From Erysipelotrichaceae bacterium (GTDB lineage Bacteria; Bacillota_I; Bacilli_A; Erysipelotrichales; Coprobacillaceae), in NCBI GenBank assembly GCA_021200395.1, contig JAJQGQ010000051.1, positions 1 to 10,377 on the forward strand: a stretch of DNA of 10,377 nt. The letters run 5' to 3'. The notes under the pieces were generated by a model that was not told the origin of the DNA, ran no database searches, and saw only the letters and a program-made list of their open reading frames with translations. Positions 1 through 7,730 of this stretch are shown here, piece by piece. A program made the translations under genes and the position numbers. Position 1 is the stretch's first letter; every line of letters begins with the position of its first letter.

Positions 1-225
1 GATAAAAAGAATATGGACAAGTTTAGAAGTAAGAATTATCGTGAAGCATTGGTTAATGAAAATCAATTATTAATGGAAATATATATCAATAATCAACAAA
101 TCAATAAATTAATTTCTGATATAACCCAATTAGAAATAGTTGATTTTAATGAAATACCATTCTCATTAGAGGATTATTTCATGCAATTTTATGAAAATAA
201 AAATACTTTTGAGGAGGTGCAATAA
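1..225 (+). CDS. C-terminal end of an ABC-type ATP-binding protein (5' end outside the window)
   Basis: The reading frame is open from the first base, so this is probably the tail of a longer gene; the ATG at position 13 has no ribosome-binding site. The last 50 or so residues resemble the C-terminus of the complete ATPase that follows. They share a stretch around an Asn-Asn-like turn, a Gln..Lys-Leu segment, and a closing Leu-Glu-x-Tyr-Phe-x-x-x-Tyr motif (SLEDYFMQFYE here, TLENYFTNVYK in the neighbour). Such an endpoint (LEe.F..yY) is typical of ATP-binding subunits of ABC-2 exporters. No Walker motifs lie inside the window. Its stop TAA shares one base with the next start, so the two are translationally coupled. 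It could also be the remnant of a duplicated ATPase or an unrelated small protein. Identification rests on the tail similarity only. Confidence 0.6.
   Translation, partial: DKKNMDKFRSKNYREALVNENQLLMEIYINNQQINKLISDITQLEIVDFNEIPFSLEDYFMQFYENKNTFEEVQ
211..219 (+). promoter_or_regulatory. Shine-Dalgarno site of the ABC ATPase
   Basis: GAGGAGGTG is a near-perfect match to the anti-Shine-Dalgarno sequence, 5 bases before the ATG at 225. It lies inside the coding end of the upstream gene and fixes the start, with TAATG stop/start overlap. Confidence 0.85.
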
Positions 226-1130
226 TGACTCCTATTATAAAAATCAACCATTTAACGAAAGATTATGGACATCAAAGAGGTATTTTTGATATTGACTTAA
301 CAATTAATCAAGGTGAAGTTTGGGGTTATATTGGTATCAATGGAGCTGGTAAAACCACAACTATTAGAAACTTAATGGGATTTGTCAAACCAACAAGTGG
401 TGATTGTTCTATTTTGGATTACAATTGTTGGAAAGATGCTACAATTATCAAAAATCATGTGAGTTATGTTCCTGGAGAAATAGCTTTTCCAGGATTAAGT
501 ACAGGTAGTGAGTTTCTAAAACTTCAAGCTGATTATTTAAATATTAAAGATTATACTTATATGAACAAGCTTATTTCTATGTTGCAATTAGATCCAACAG
601 CTGATTTAAAAAGAATGTCTAAAGGTATGAAACAAAAAACAGCAATTGTCGCTGCTTTAATGGGACATAAAGATATATTGATATTAGATGAGCCTACAAC
701 AGGACTAGATCCACTTATGCGTAATGTTTTTATTGACCTCATTTTAGATGAAAAGAAAAAAGGTAAAACCATTTTTATGTCTTCACATATATTCAGTGAA
801 ATAGAAACAGTTTGTGACAAGGCAGCGATTATTAAAGACGGTCATGTCATTGATGTAGTTGATATTAATCAATTAAAAAATGGTAACTTAAAAACATTTA
901 CCATAAGATTTAATAACCAGGATGATTTTAATCATTTTATCAAATTTTATGATAATGTAAGAATATCTGCCAAAAACAATATGCAATGCAGTGTAGATAT
1001 TTCTAAAGATCAATCAACTAAATTATTTAATAATCTTAGTTTATATCATATTCAATCATTAGAAGAAAAACATTTAACTTTAGAAAATTATTTTACCAAT
1101 GTTTATAAGGAGGTTCAAATCAATGGATGA
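225..1130 (+). CDS. ABC transporter ATP-binding protein (ABC-2 exporter type)
   Basis: A cytoplasmic ATPase of 301 residues that powers the permease encoded next. The nucleotide-binding domain occupies about residues 5-215: Walker A GINGAGKT (37-44), a Q-loop region YVPGE (81-85) with Glu where Gln is common, a degenerate signature MSKGMKQK (131-138), Walker B ILILDEP (151-157, with D155/E156), D-loop GLDP (160-163) and switch His188 in SSH. The SKGMKQK signature and YxPGE loop are usual in exporters of the multidrug/ABC-2 class. The C-terminal 85 residues form an accessory domain ending in TLENYFTNVYK, as in this subfamily. The substrate cannot be read from the sequence; drug, peptide or lipid export are all possible. 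The gene starts one base inside the previous stop codon and overlaps the permease start by 8 bases, so all three genes form one transcript. Confidence 0.93.
   Translation: MTPIIKINHLTKDYGHQRGIFDIDLTINQGEVWGYIGINGAGKTTTIRNLMGFVKPTSGDCSILDYNCWKDATIIKNHVSYVPGEIAFPGLSTGSEFLKLQADYLNIKDYTYMNKLISMLQLDPTADLKRMSKGMKQKTAIVAALMGHKDILILDEPTTGLDPLMRNVFIDLILDEKKKGKTIFMSSHIFSEIETVCDKAAIIKDGHVIDVVDINQLKNGNLKTFTIRFNNQDDFNHFIKFYDNVRISAKNNMQCSVDISKDQSTKLFNNLSLYHIQSLEEKHLTLENYFTNVYKEVQING
1107..1113 (+). promoter_or_regulatory. Shine-Dalgarno site deciding the permease start
   Basis: AAGGAGG lies 9 bases before the ATG at 1123. An in-frame ATG at 1099 precedes this site and has no ribosome-binding site of its own, so translation most likely starts at 1123. 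Confidence 0.85.
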
Positions 1131-2313
1131 AAATAAAACAACCAAGTTCTTTTCTAAACCATTAATTATGCAAGATATTAAATCAAACTTAGTATTAATG
1201 ATTATTATAACCTTAGTAATGTGTTTAATGAGTGTGGTTATCAATTATGCAAGTAGTATGATGGGTAGTGGTAACGGTGGCGAAGATGTTACTGATGCCC
1301 AAACTGATTTTTATTCTTATTTATATATTATGGCATCATATAATGAAGCTATGGGAACAGAATTATCATATGATGATTTTGTCAGTAGTGATGATATGAC
1401 ATTATATGAAACAGTGTTTGATTTTACCAACGGACAAAGTGATATGGATTTAAGTGTCGATGATTTGAATGCTACTATTAGTGAACTTGAAACATCTGAT
1501 GTTTCTATTGAAACTTATATCCGTGAATTTGAATATGTATATGCTTTGAGTTCTGTACAAGGATGTTTTAGTGGTGATGATTTAGATGTTGAAGATATGA
1601 TGAATACCATGTTTGAAACAATGGGTGTTTCATCAGATTTGATTAGTAATATGAGTAATATGGATATGACATCATTAATGTCTACGATGTATTTTACAAT
1701 TATGGGTATACTTCCTATGCTGATATTTTTAGTTGTTGTAGCGAATTCATTAATGGTCAATCAAGTGGATAGTGGTTCCATGGCCTTTGTCTTATCAACG
1801 CCTACAAAACGAAATGCTGTAGCTATTACTCATGCAGTATACTTAATAGTTGCACCATTTTTGATGATTGCATGTACATGTGCAGCTAGAGTGATTTCTT
1901 CATTTATTATCTATGAAGAAGTAGAGGTCACAAGAATTATTGTCAGTTATCTAGGTATGTATTTATTAAGTGAAGCGATTGCTGGAATATGCTATGCAGG
2001 AAGTTGTTTTGCGTCACTTTCAAGAGATTCTATGGCTTTTGGTGGAGGATTAACAGTTTGGTTTTTCTTAGCTTCTCTCATTGGTTTATTTGGATCAGAT
2101 AGCTTAGTAAGTACTGGTATGGGTGTGGAAGAATTATCTGTATTTAATAAATTAACCATTTCAAGCTTATTTGATATTGATGCTATTTCCACTATTGGTA
2201 CAAGTAGTGTTGATGATACGTTTATATGGAAATTAGGTGTATTATTTGTCATTGCAGTAGTTTGTTATATTGCAGGTATTGTAAGATTTAAAAGAAAAGA
2301 TTTGCCATTATAA
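1123..2313 (+). CDS. ABC-2 type transporter permease with acidic extracytoplasmic domain
   Basis: Membrane subunit of 396 residues that pairs with the preceding ATPase. About six hydrophobic segments are visible: residues 22-44, 186-210, 233-263, 271-298, 303-323 and 367-386. This gives the one-loop-five layout of ABC-2 permeases. The motif DSGSMAFVLSTPTKR (216-230), after the second segment, is characteristic of these permeases and sits where the coupling region to the ATPase is expected. The loop between the first two segments (about 45-187) should face outward. It has about 30 Asp/Glu and one Arg, with no Lys, and is rich in Ser, Thr and Met. The C-terminus RFKRKDLPL is basic and cytoplasmic. 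The start at 1123 is chosen for its ribosome-binding site, with an 8-base overlap with the ATPase gene. A terminator follows immediately, so this is the last gene of the operon. The substrate is unknown. Confidence 0.88.
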   Translation: MDENKTTKFFSKPLIMQDIKSNLVLMIIITLVMCLMSVVINYASSMMGSGNGGEDVTDAQTDFYSYLYIMASYNEAMGTELSYDDFVSSDDMTLYETVFDFTNGQSDMDLSVDDLNATISELETSDVSIETYIREFEYVYALSSVQGCFSGDDLDVEDMMNTMFETMGVSSDLISNMSNMDMTSLMSTMYFTIMGILPMLIFLVVVANSLMVNQVDSGSMAFVLSTPTKRNAVAITHAVYLIVAPFLMIACTCAARVISSFIIYEEVEVTRIIVSYLGMYLLSEAIAGICYAGSCFASLSRDSMAFGGGLTVWFFLASLIGLFGSDSLVSTGMGVEELSVFNKLTISSLFDIDAISTIGTSSVDDTFIWKLGVLFVIAVVCYIAGIVRFKRKDLPL

Positions 2314-2342
2314 AAGGATTGAATATACTTCAATCCTTTTTT
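2312..2342 (+). terminator. Rho-independent terminator of the ABC operon
   Basis: A perfect 12-bp stem AAAAGGATTGAA / TTCAATCCTTTT with a 5-base loop TATAC is followed by two more T, giving a run of six T. It starts within the permease stop codon. Read from the - strand the same hairpin ends in only four T, so it may weakly stop transcripts from the convergent tRNA side as well. Confidence 0.88.
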
Positions 2343-2356
2343 AGCAAAATAAAAAA

Positions 2357-2428
2357 AGCCACATGTGGGAATCGAACCCACCTTTTCGCCTTGGCAAGGC
2401 GACGTAATAACCAATATACGAATGCGGC
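2357..2428 (-). tRNA. tRNA-Gly (anticodon GCC)
   Basis: A 72-base cloverleaf reads on the - strand from 2428 to 2357. The acceptor GCCGCAT pairs with ATGTGGC (one G-U). The D arm GTAT/TTAC encloses an 8-base loop ATTGGTTA. The anticodon stem TCGCC/GGCGA encloses the loop TTGCCAA, with anticodon GCC. A 4-base variable region follows, then the T arm GTGGG/CCCAC with loop TTCGATT. The conserved T8, A14, G18-G19, T33 and T54-T55-C56 are present. The discriminator base is T, as usual for bacterial tRNA-Gly, and CCA is not encoded (T residues follow), so CCA must be added by the nucleotidyltransferase. The TCGTATA..GG..ATTAC D-arm resembles the E. coli tRNA-Gly(UCC) type. The gene lies between the end of the Wadjet operon and the end of the convergent ABC operon and has its own promoter. 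Confidence 0.93.
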
Positions 2429-2447
2429 AAGTTTTGTGACAAGAATT

Positions 2448-2476
2448 AGTATACACTAATCTTAAAACAATTTCAA
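2448..2476 (-). promoter_or_regulatory. Sigma-A-type promoter of the tRNA-Gly gene
   Basis: On the - strand, TTGAAA (2476-2471) and TATACT (2453-2448) are separated by exactly 17 bases, each one mismatch from consensus. Transcription would begin near 2441, giving a leader of roughly 12 bases before the tRNA 5' end at 2428. This makes the tRNA independent of the Wadjet operon, which is terminated just upstream. Confidence 0.82.
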
Positions 2477-2477
2477 C

Positions 2478-2515
2478 AAAAAAATGAATCTCTTATGAAA
2501 AATTCATAAGAGATT
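2478..2515 (-). terminator. Rho-independent terminator of the Wadjet operon, overlapping the jetD stop
   Basis: On the - strand, a perfect 13-bp stem AATCTCTTATGAA / TTCATAAGAGATT with a 3-base loop is followed by CA and seven T. The left arm encodes the last residues of JetD, and the stop codon (2495-2493) lies in the right arm. It separates the operon from the tRNA promoter. Confidence 0.9.
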
Positions 2516-3740
2516 TTTGATATTCTTCAATAAAACCTTCTTGATAAGCGAACATATTAGTTTTAAAAATAGTTTTAGAAATTTTTTGTAATGTATCATC
2601 TTTTATATTTAAAAGTATCTTTTGACGTTTAGATGCTATTTTGTCTTGCTTGATACCATAACGATAAAGATAATTCTCATCATAACACCAAAGTTTTAAA
2701 TGGTGATAGCGTTGCTTTAATTTATCAGCTATCAATAATCCTTCAGGATCAAAATCACCAGCATAATAAAGATTACATTGACTATCATCAAGTTTATCTA
2801 ATAACAGATACGTTGAAAAGTTCAATTGCCCATTACTACATATCAAACCAATATGTAATTGATATTCTTTAATAAAATCACATAAATTTCTAAATACCGA
2901 TGGATTTTCTAAAATAATTATATTCATTTTTGGGAAATATCCATCAATGTGTAGAATATTATATAAATTGACATTCCAAGGTTCATATAAATCATAAAAA
3001 GCTTTCCATGCAGGATGAATAACAATTGGTTGTATATGACATATATAACAATAATTGGATAAGTCATCTTTATATATACCCGCTTTGTATAGAGTTTCAT
3101 TCATGCCTTCTACACTTCTATTAAAGTCTATATTAAAAAGATACTCTATGCCTTTAAGCAACAATTCTTTAGCATTACCATCATCAAAGTAATGGGGATT
3201 CTTAGTTATATTTTGGGAAAAGATTGCTAAAGATTCATATCTATTTTGATTTATCGGTAAATGATTAAGAGCATCACATACATGACATAACAAACTATCA
3301 TAATCAGGATTATCAAGAATTTGTTTATTGACAAGATGATCACTATTTAAATAATAAGATAACCAATCATAAGCCATTGTATCTTTATAAGTATCAAGAA
3401 TGTCTTGTTTAAACTTCACTAGTGTTTGTTGTTTCATAACTTTTAATTCATTATTTGAAAATAATGGTTGAGCTTGTAGTTGTTTTAAAACATCCAAAAA
3501 ATCTATATCACCAAATTTCGTTTGTTTCCAAACTTTCATAAACTTACTATATGTTATATTTAAGGTTCCTTCAGATAAATCCAACCCCAACAATAACCCC
3601 AAAGCTTCTTGTTCATCACTCGTTAAATCATTTAAAACAATTTTACCACCTAAATGTCCCAAACTTTGATATTTAAGCGTCCATGCATGAATAAAACGCT
3701 TAAAAGAAACTTGTTTAAAATATTGAATACATTCATCCAT
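2493..3740 (-). CDS. jetD: Wadjet nuclease subunit JetD (DUF2399/TIGR02679-like, Toprim fold)
   Basis: The 415-residue nuclease of the Wadjet system. In characterised systems JetD is recruited to DNA held by the JetABC motor and cuts it, which removes small circular plasmids. The C-terminal third carries a Toprim-like catalytic core related to topoisomerase VI A: ILENPSVF with Glu278, CSNGQLN (301-307), and AGDFDPEGLLIAD (327-339) with Asp329, Asp331 and Glu333 as likely metal ligands. A closing AYQEGFIEEY segment (398-407) also fits the family. The N-terminal two thirds is probably the DNA-binding and motor-contacting part. Two CxxC pairs, C152/C155 and C231/C234 (followed by His235), are visible there. 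The ATG at 3740 overlaps the jetC stop by one base and has AAAGGTG 8 bases upstream; a TTG at 3743 is a possible alternative. The catalytic acidic residues are intact, so it looks active. The type II subfamily assignment is from memory of family patterns. Confidence 0.88.
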   Translation of the reverse strand: MDECIQYFKQVSFKRFIHAWTLKYQSLGHLGGKIVLNDLTSDEQEALGLLLGLDLSEGTLNITYSKFMKVWKQTKFGDIDFLDVLKQLQAQPLFSNNELKVMKQQTLVKFKQDILDTYKDTMAYDWLSYYLNSDHLVNKQILDNPDYDSLLCHVCDALNHLPINQNRYESLAIFSQNITKNPHYFDDGNAKELLLKGIEYLFNIDFNRSVEGMNETLYKAGIYKDDLSNYCYICHIQPIVIHPAWKAFYDLYEPWNVNLYNILHIDGYFPKMNIIILENPSVFRNLCDFIKEYQLHIGLICSNGQLNFSTYLLLDKLDDSQCNLYYAGDFDPEGLLIADKLKQRYHHLKLWCYDENYLYRYGIKQDKIASKRQKILLNIKDDTLQKISKTIFKTNMFAYQEGFIEEYQKSLMNFS

Positions 3741-6700
3741 CAATATTTCACCTTTCTAGCTTGACCATCCCACTCATAAGCAATATGAGAAATAAACTTT
3801 TGTCCTGAAGGACGATAAAGTTCATAAATAGCCAAACTTGGACATGTTTCATAATCTCCCCAAAGAGATTGTGAATTCATCACATAATCAAAATCAAATT
3901 TTGTAATAAGCTCAAACATATTACCAATATTATTTTCATCTACTCTCGCAAACGCTTCATCTAAAGCAATCAAACGTGGTGCATCATCTCTAGCATTTTC
4001 AAAACGAGCAGCTACTGCTGAAAATAATGGCACATACATAACCATAGCTTTCTCACCACCACTATATTTTTCAAACACATTTTTAGTGATTTCTTTTTTC
4101 TTTTCATCAGGTTTTTCACCATATAAAGTAAATTGGAACCATTGACGATAATCCATTACATCTCTAACCAACGAATGAAAAGAAGCAGTCGTATTATCAT
4201 CTAAACTTAAACGTCGGGCTTGATTGATTTTAAATCTAAAATGTTGTGATAATTTTTGACGATCAGAATCTTTTAACAAGCGATAATCTTTTTCTAATAA
4301 CTGTACGAGTTTATAAGTATCCATTTCATCTTCATCCATAGCTTTTTGTGGACGCCATTTTAAAGATATTTCTAAGCCACTACTTGTTCTCATAGATCTC
4401 ATATAATGATCCATCTTTTCCACCCAACGTTTACTAGATTGAATATGAGTTCTAATTTTTTTACCAATAGTATTCAATAATATTTCTTCAAATATTTCAC
4501 GATCTTTCTTTTGAACTAATAATTGTTGTGATTCTATATTATCATTAAGTATTTGAATAAGTTGATGGAAAGGTATTCTTTTACCTTGATGGTTGGCTTT
4601 AATAATGAAATGTCCTGATAAATCATCAACATTATAAGTTAATTCATCAATTTCATGCATCAAATGATATTCAGATAAATAAGCAGCTTGTTCAAAGAAA
4701 ACATTTTGTAAAGATGTAAAATAATCAGTGACATGACGATTACTTTTATTTTGGCTATTGAGTGTTCTTAAATCTTTTTTCATATTTTCTTCATTCGTGA
4801 AGAATTCATAGTTAACTTCCTGTAAGAGGTTTTCATAGTAGTGATCTTTAATCTTTTTTTGATTTTCTAATTCTACTAATGATTGATTCAATGTTTGTTG
4901 ATTAAAGGTTTGCGTTGTTTGATTTTTAACTAATTCATTAGAAATTCGTTTTAATGAATCATCTATTGTTTTTAATTCTTTATTAATCGATTCTAATTTT
5001 TGTTGCTTATCTTTATAACCAGAATCTTCTAATTGTTTTGTAATGACCTTTTTATGTTCTGTATTCACTTCTAAAGATTTTTTAAGATCATCAATTTCAC
5101 TTTTCAGTTCATCAATATCATCTATCAAATTGGTCATTTTATCTTGATAACTTATTAATAACTCTTGAGTATGTGATTGTTGTTGAAGAGCATCTTTGAG
5201 TTGATCTAAATATGTTTCATAATCAGAGATATCTTGCAAACGATTTTGAGCAGCTTCTTTTGATAAGTCAATCATGAGTTTTGTAGATATTGATTTAATA
5301 TCATCATATATAGCACGTGCTTTTTCATTTTCTTTATTCTTATGTTCATATTGTTCATCAATCAATTGAGATATCGATGTTATTTCTTTTTGATATGTAT
5401 CAATAATATCTAAACAATTTTTTAATTCTTTATCATCTTTAAAATTATTCAAATCATTATCTAATGATATTAATTGATTTTTAATCATATCAATATTATT
5501 TTGCGTATCTTTGATATTTTGTTGTAAAGTATCCATCTTTATTTGAAGTTCTTCTAAACGTTGCTTTCTTAAAGCTTGACGTCTTTGAAAACCAATAAAG
5601 TTAAATGGCATTGTTCCTTCAATCTTACCTTCAACAACTCCTGATTTAAAATAAGTATCATCTATAGTTATATCACAATTATCATTGATACCTAATTGTT
5701 TAAACATATTTTTTAATTGATCATCATTAAAAGGGTAAGTAATTGAAATAGGTGTTAAATGACTTACATTCTTATTTGTCCATAAAAAGTAATCATGACC
5801 AATATTTGACATTTGTTTGATTTTATCATAATGAGTTGTAGAGACAACAATCGCATCAAGTATTTTCATTTGATTTAATAGTTCTTCAATTCTGTTCTTT
5901 TGATCATCATTAATATTTTCATCAAAATCTAATAATTGATACAGTGGTTTATAAACAATATTTTCATCATCTAAGGTATGACGTAACTTAAGAATATATT
6001 CATCACGCTCAGGTTCAATATCTTTATTATTGAATACATCTTCATATTCCTGTTTTACTTGTACATAATTATCATCCAATGATTGTAGTTCTAATTCTTT
6101 TATTGTTTTTGTATGATCAAGTTCACTATATTGTTTATTATATTGACTACGTATCATTTGATATATAGGATGGTAATTTCTATTGATTTCATAATCAGTT
6201 AATAAACGAGTCATTTGTTTAAGTTGTTCATCATTGATTTGTAATGTTTCAAATTCTTTATTAAGTTGATAGAAATATTCCTGATAAGCAGTATGACAAA
6301 TTTCATAATTCTTTTGAGAAGTTTCTAAATGTTGTTGAAGTGTATTTAATTGTTCTTGATATTTTTGAATACTTTCATCTATTGTATGTATAATTGCTAT
6401 TTTATTTTCATATTGGTTGTATTTATTTAATAGATGATTGACTTCTATTGTTTCTATTTTTAGTTGTTTTTTTGTTTGATCAAAGCGAAAAGGTTTTGCA
6501 TTTTCAAAAGCTATTTTTAAAGCACTATGTTCACTAAAGGGAAAATCAGCATATATTTCTTCTAAGGCTTTAAATGATATTTGAGCACTTCTAGAAGCTG
6601 CATCAAAGCTATTTTGATAACGATTAATATCTTTTTGAATATCAATAGATTGTTCAGATTTATGATCATGTTGAGTTTGCTTTGTTTTTAGTTGATTGGA

Positions 6701-7729
6701 TTGATTGTCTATTTGATTATTAAGATTGGTTAAGTCATTAAATAATCGTTCTATATTGGGATCAATCAAAACACTTCTTTCTTTATTTAATACTTCTTGT
6801 CTAATTTCTTTTTGTTTTTGATCTAAAAGCATCGTTTCATATTGATTTTTTAGATTATTGATAACCTCTTGTTTATCTTTGATATCTTTTTCAATGTTTT
6901 TATAGATATCATTTTGTTTTTGATATTTTTGATATTTATCTATGAGCATTGCTTTATTATAATTATCATAAGCTGTAACTATTTTTTTAGCTGCAACAAG
7001 AGATGTTTTTAAATTTTCTAATTCATCTTGTAAATTATCCATATCAGTAATAGCTTCACTCATAGGACGTAAATCTTCTTCACTTAAAGGTTGTAAAGAG
7101 TTAGCTAGTATTTCACTAATAGTAGATGGTTTAAGACTATCAGATAATTTTGGTGAACGAACTTGAAGTAATAAGTCAATAGCATCTTTATATTCTTCAA
7201 CGGTAGGGAAACCAAATAAAGCATCATTGACACGTTTCATATATTCTCTTTGACCATCAATAACCTGATTTCCTAAGATATTTTCTAATTGCTTACGACT
7301 TAAAGTTAAATGATTATTCATTAAAGAAAAATCAACATTGATACGTTTATTATCCTCAATCACAAAATACCAAATCGTTAATTTTCTATTTCTTTTCGCA
7401 TGAATACCCATACCAATTGTCTTATATAATTCACTATCTTCTCTTTTAAACTCCAAATAAAGATAACCAATTCTCTCATCACGATCTGTATTTTCATCAA
7501 TAAGATATGTATCCAAAGTTCGAGAACGCGAACCAAAAGCATCTATTCTTTCTGGTGAACGATTTCCATCTAATAATAATGGAACAATACTTTGCATTGT
7601 AACTGATTTACCACTTCCATTTGATCCTCTTAGTAACATATGTCCATCTTTAAAATAGAACTCATCATTATCATAATACCAAAAATCAACCAAACCTAAT
7701 CTATGCATATGCCATTGACTAATATTCAT
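3740..7729 (-). CDS. jetC: Wadjet SMC/MukB-like ATPase JetC (TIGR02680-like)
   Basis: The 1329-residue DNA-translocating ATPase of the system, which dimerises and extrudes loops of DNA. The N-terminal head has the family opening LGLVDFWYYD (11-20), Walker A GSNGSGKS (35-42) and PLLLDGNRSPERID (50-63). Long heptad-rich coiled-coil arms run from about 228 to 580 and 715 to 970, rich in Gln, Asn, Lys, Glu and Asp. Between them is a globular hinge-like section (about 570-715) with YKPLYQLLDF (593-602) and ILDAIVV (623-629), as in TIGR02680 proteins. The C-terminal head carries signature YSGGEKA (1222-1228), Walker B LIALDEAF (1253-1260, D1257/E1258) and D-loop residues RVDENN. Both halves of the ATPase are intact. 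The start at 7729 is chosen over an upstream in-frame ATG at 7768 because GAGGAGG precedes it and because the conserved domain begins there. The gene begins one base after the jetB stop. Confidence 0.93.
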   Translation of the reverse strand: MNISQWHMHRLGLVDFWYYDNDEFYFKDGHMLLRGSNGSGKSVTMQSIVPLLLDGNRSPERIDAFGSRSRTLDTYLIDENTDRDERIGYLYLEFKREDSELYKTIGMGIHAKRNRKLTIWYFVIEDNKRINVDFSLMNNHLTLSRKQLENILGNQVIDGQREYMKRVNDALFGFPTVEEYKDAIDLLLQVRSPKLSDSLKPSTISEILANSLQPLSEEDLRPMSEAITDMDNLQDELENLKTSLVAAKKIVTAYDNYNKAMLIDKYQKYQKQNDIYKNIEKDIKDKQEVINNLKNQYETMLLDQKQKEIRQEVLNKERSVLIDPNIERLFNDLTNLNNQIDNQSNQLKTKQTQHDHKSEQSIDIQKDINRYQNSFDAASRSAQISFKALEEIYADFPFSEHSALKIAFENAKPFRFDQTKKQLKIETIEVNHLLNKYNQYENKIAIIHTIDESIQKYQEQLNTLQQHLETSQKNYEICHTAYQEYFYQLNKEFETLQINDEQLKQMTRLLTDYEINRNYHPIYQMIRSQYNKQYSELDHTKTIKELELQSLDDNYVQVKQEYEDVFNNKDIEPERDEYILKLRHTLDDENIVYKPLYQLLDFDENINDDQKNRIEELLNQMKILDAIVVSTTHYDKIKQMSNIGHDYFLWTNKNVSHLTPISITYPFNDDQLKNMFKQLGINDNCDITIDDTYFKSGVVEGKIEGTMPFNFIGFQRRQALRKQRLEELQIKMDTLQQNIKDTQNNIDMIKNQLISLDNDLNNFKDDKELKNCLDIIDTYQKEITSISQLIDEQYEHKNKENEKARAIYDDIKSISTKLMIDLSKEAAQNRLQDISDYETYLDQLKDALQQQSHTQELLISYQDKMTNLIDDIDELKSEIDDLKKSLEVNTEHKKVITKQLEDSGYKDKQQKLESINKELKTIDDSLKRISNELVKNQTTQTFNQQTLNQSLVELENQKKIKDHYYENLLQEVNYEFFTNEENMKKDLRTLNSQNKSNRHVTDYFTSLQNVFFEQAAYLSEYHLMHEIDELTYNVDDLSGHFIIKANHQGKRIPFHQLIQILNDNIESQQLLVQKKDREIFEEILLNTIGKKIRTHIQSSKRWVEKMDHYMRSMRTSSGLEISLKWRPQKAMDEDEMDTYKLVQLLEKDYRLLKDSDRQKLSQHFRFKINQARRLSLDDNTTASFHSLVRDVMDYRQWFQFTLYGEKPDEKKKEITKNVFEKYSGGEKAMVMYVPLFSAVAARFENARDDAPRLIALDEAFARVDENNIGNMFELITKFDFDYVMNSQSLWGDYETCPSLAIYELYRPSGQKFISHIAYEWDGQARKVKY
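3749..3755 (-). promoter_or_regulatory. Shine-Dalgarno site of jetD
   Basis: On the - strand, AAAGGTG lies 8 bases before the ATG at 3740 and 5 bases before a TTG at 3743. It is inside the jetC coding end and is weaker than the GGAGG sites of the other operon genes, which may lower JetD output relative to the motor subunits. Confidence 0.6.
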
Positions 7730-7730
7730 A

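Noticed and set aside
557..820. An 87-codon open frame on the - strand
   Set aside because: It lies wholly opposite the conserved signature and Walker B region of the ABC ATPase; it is a shadow of that gene.
1515..2252. Two - strand open frames (1515-1760 and 1992-2252)
   Set aside because: Both are antisense to the ABC permease, whose + strand frame has clear membrane segments and a family motif.
2265..2456. A 63-codon open frame on the - strand across the tRNA region
   Set aside because: It runs through the tRNA-Gly gene and both flanking control elements, has no ribosome-binding site and no recognisable protein features.
4400..7100. Repetitive AT-rich sequence that could suggest repeats or a CRISPR array
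   Set aside because: The repetition reflects coiled-coil heptads of JetC rich in Gln, Asn and Lys codons; no direct repeats with regular spacers are seen.
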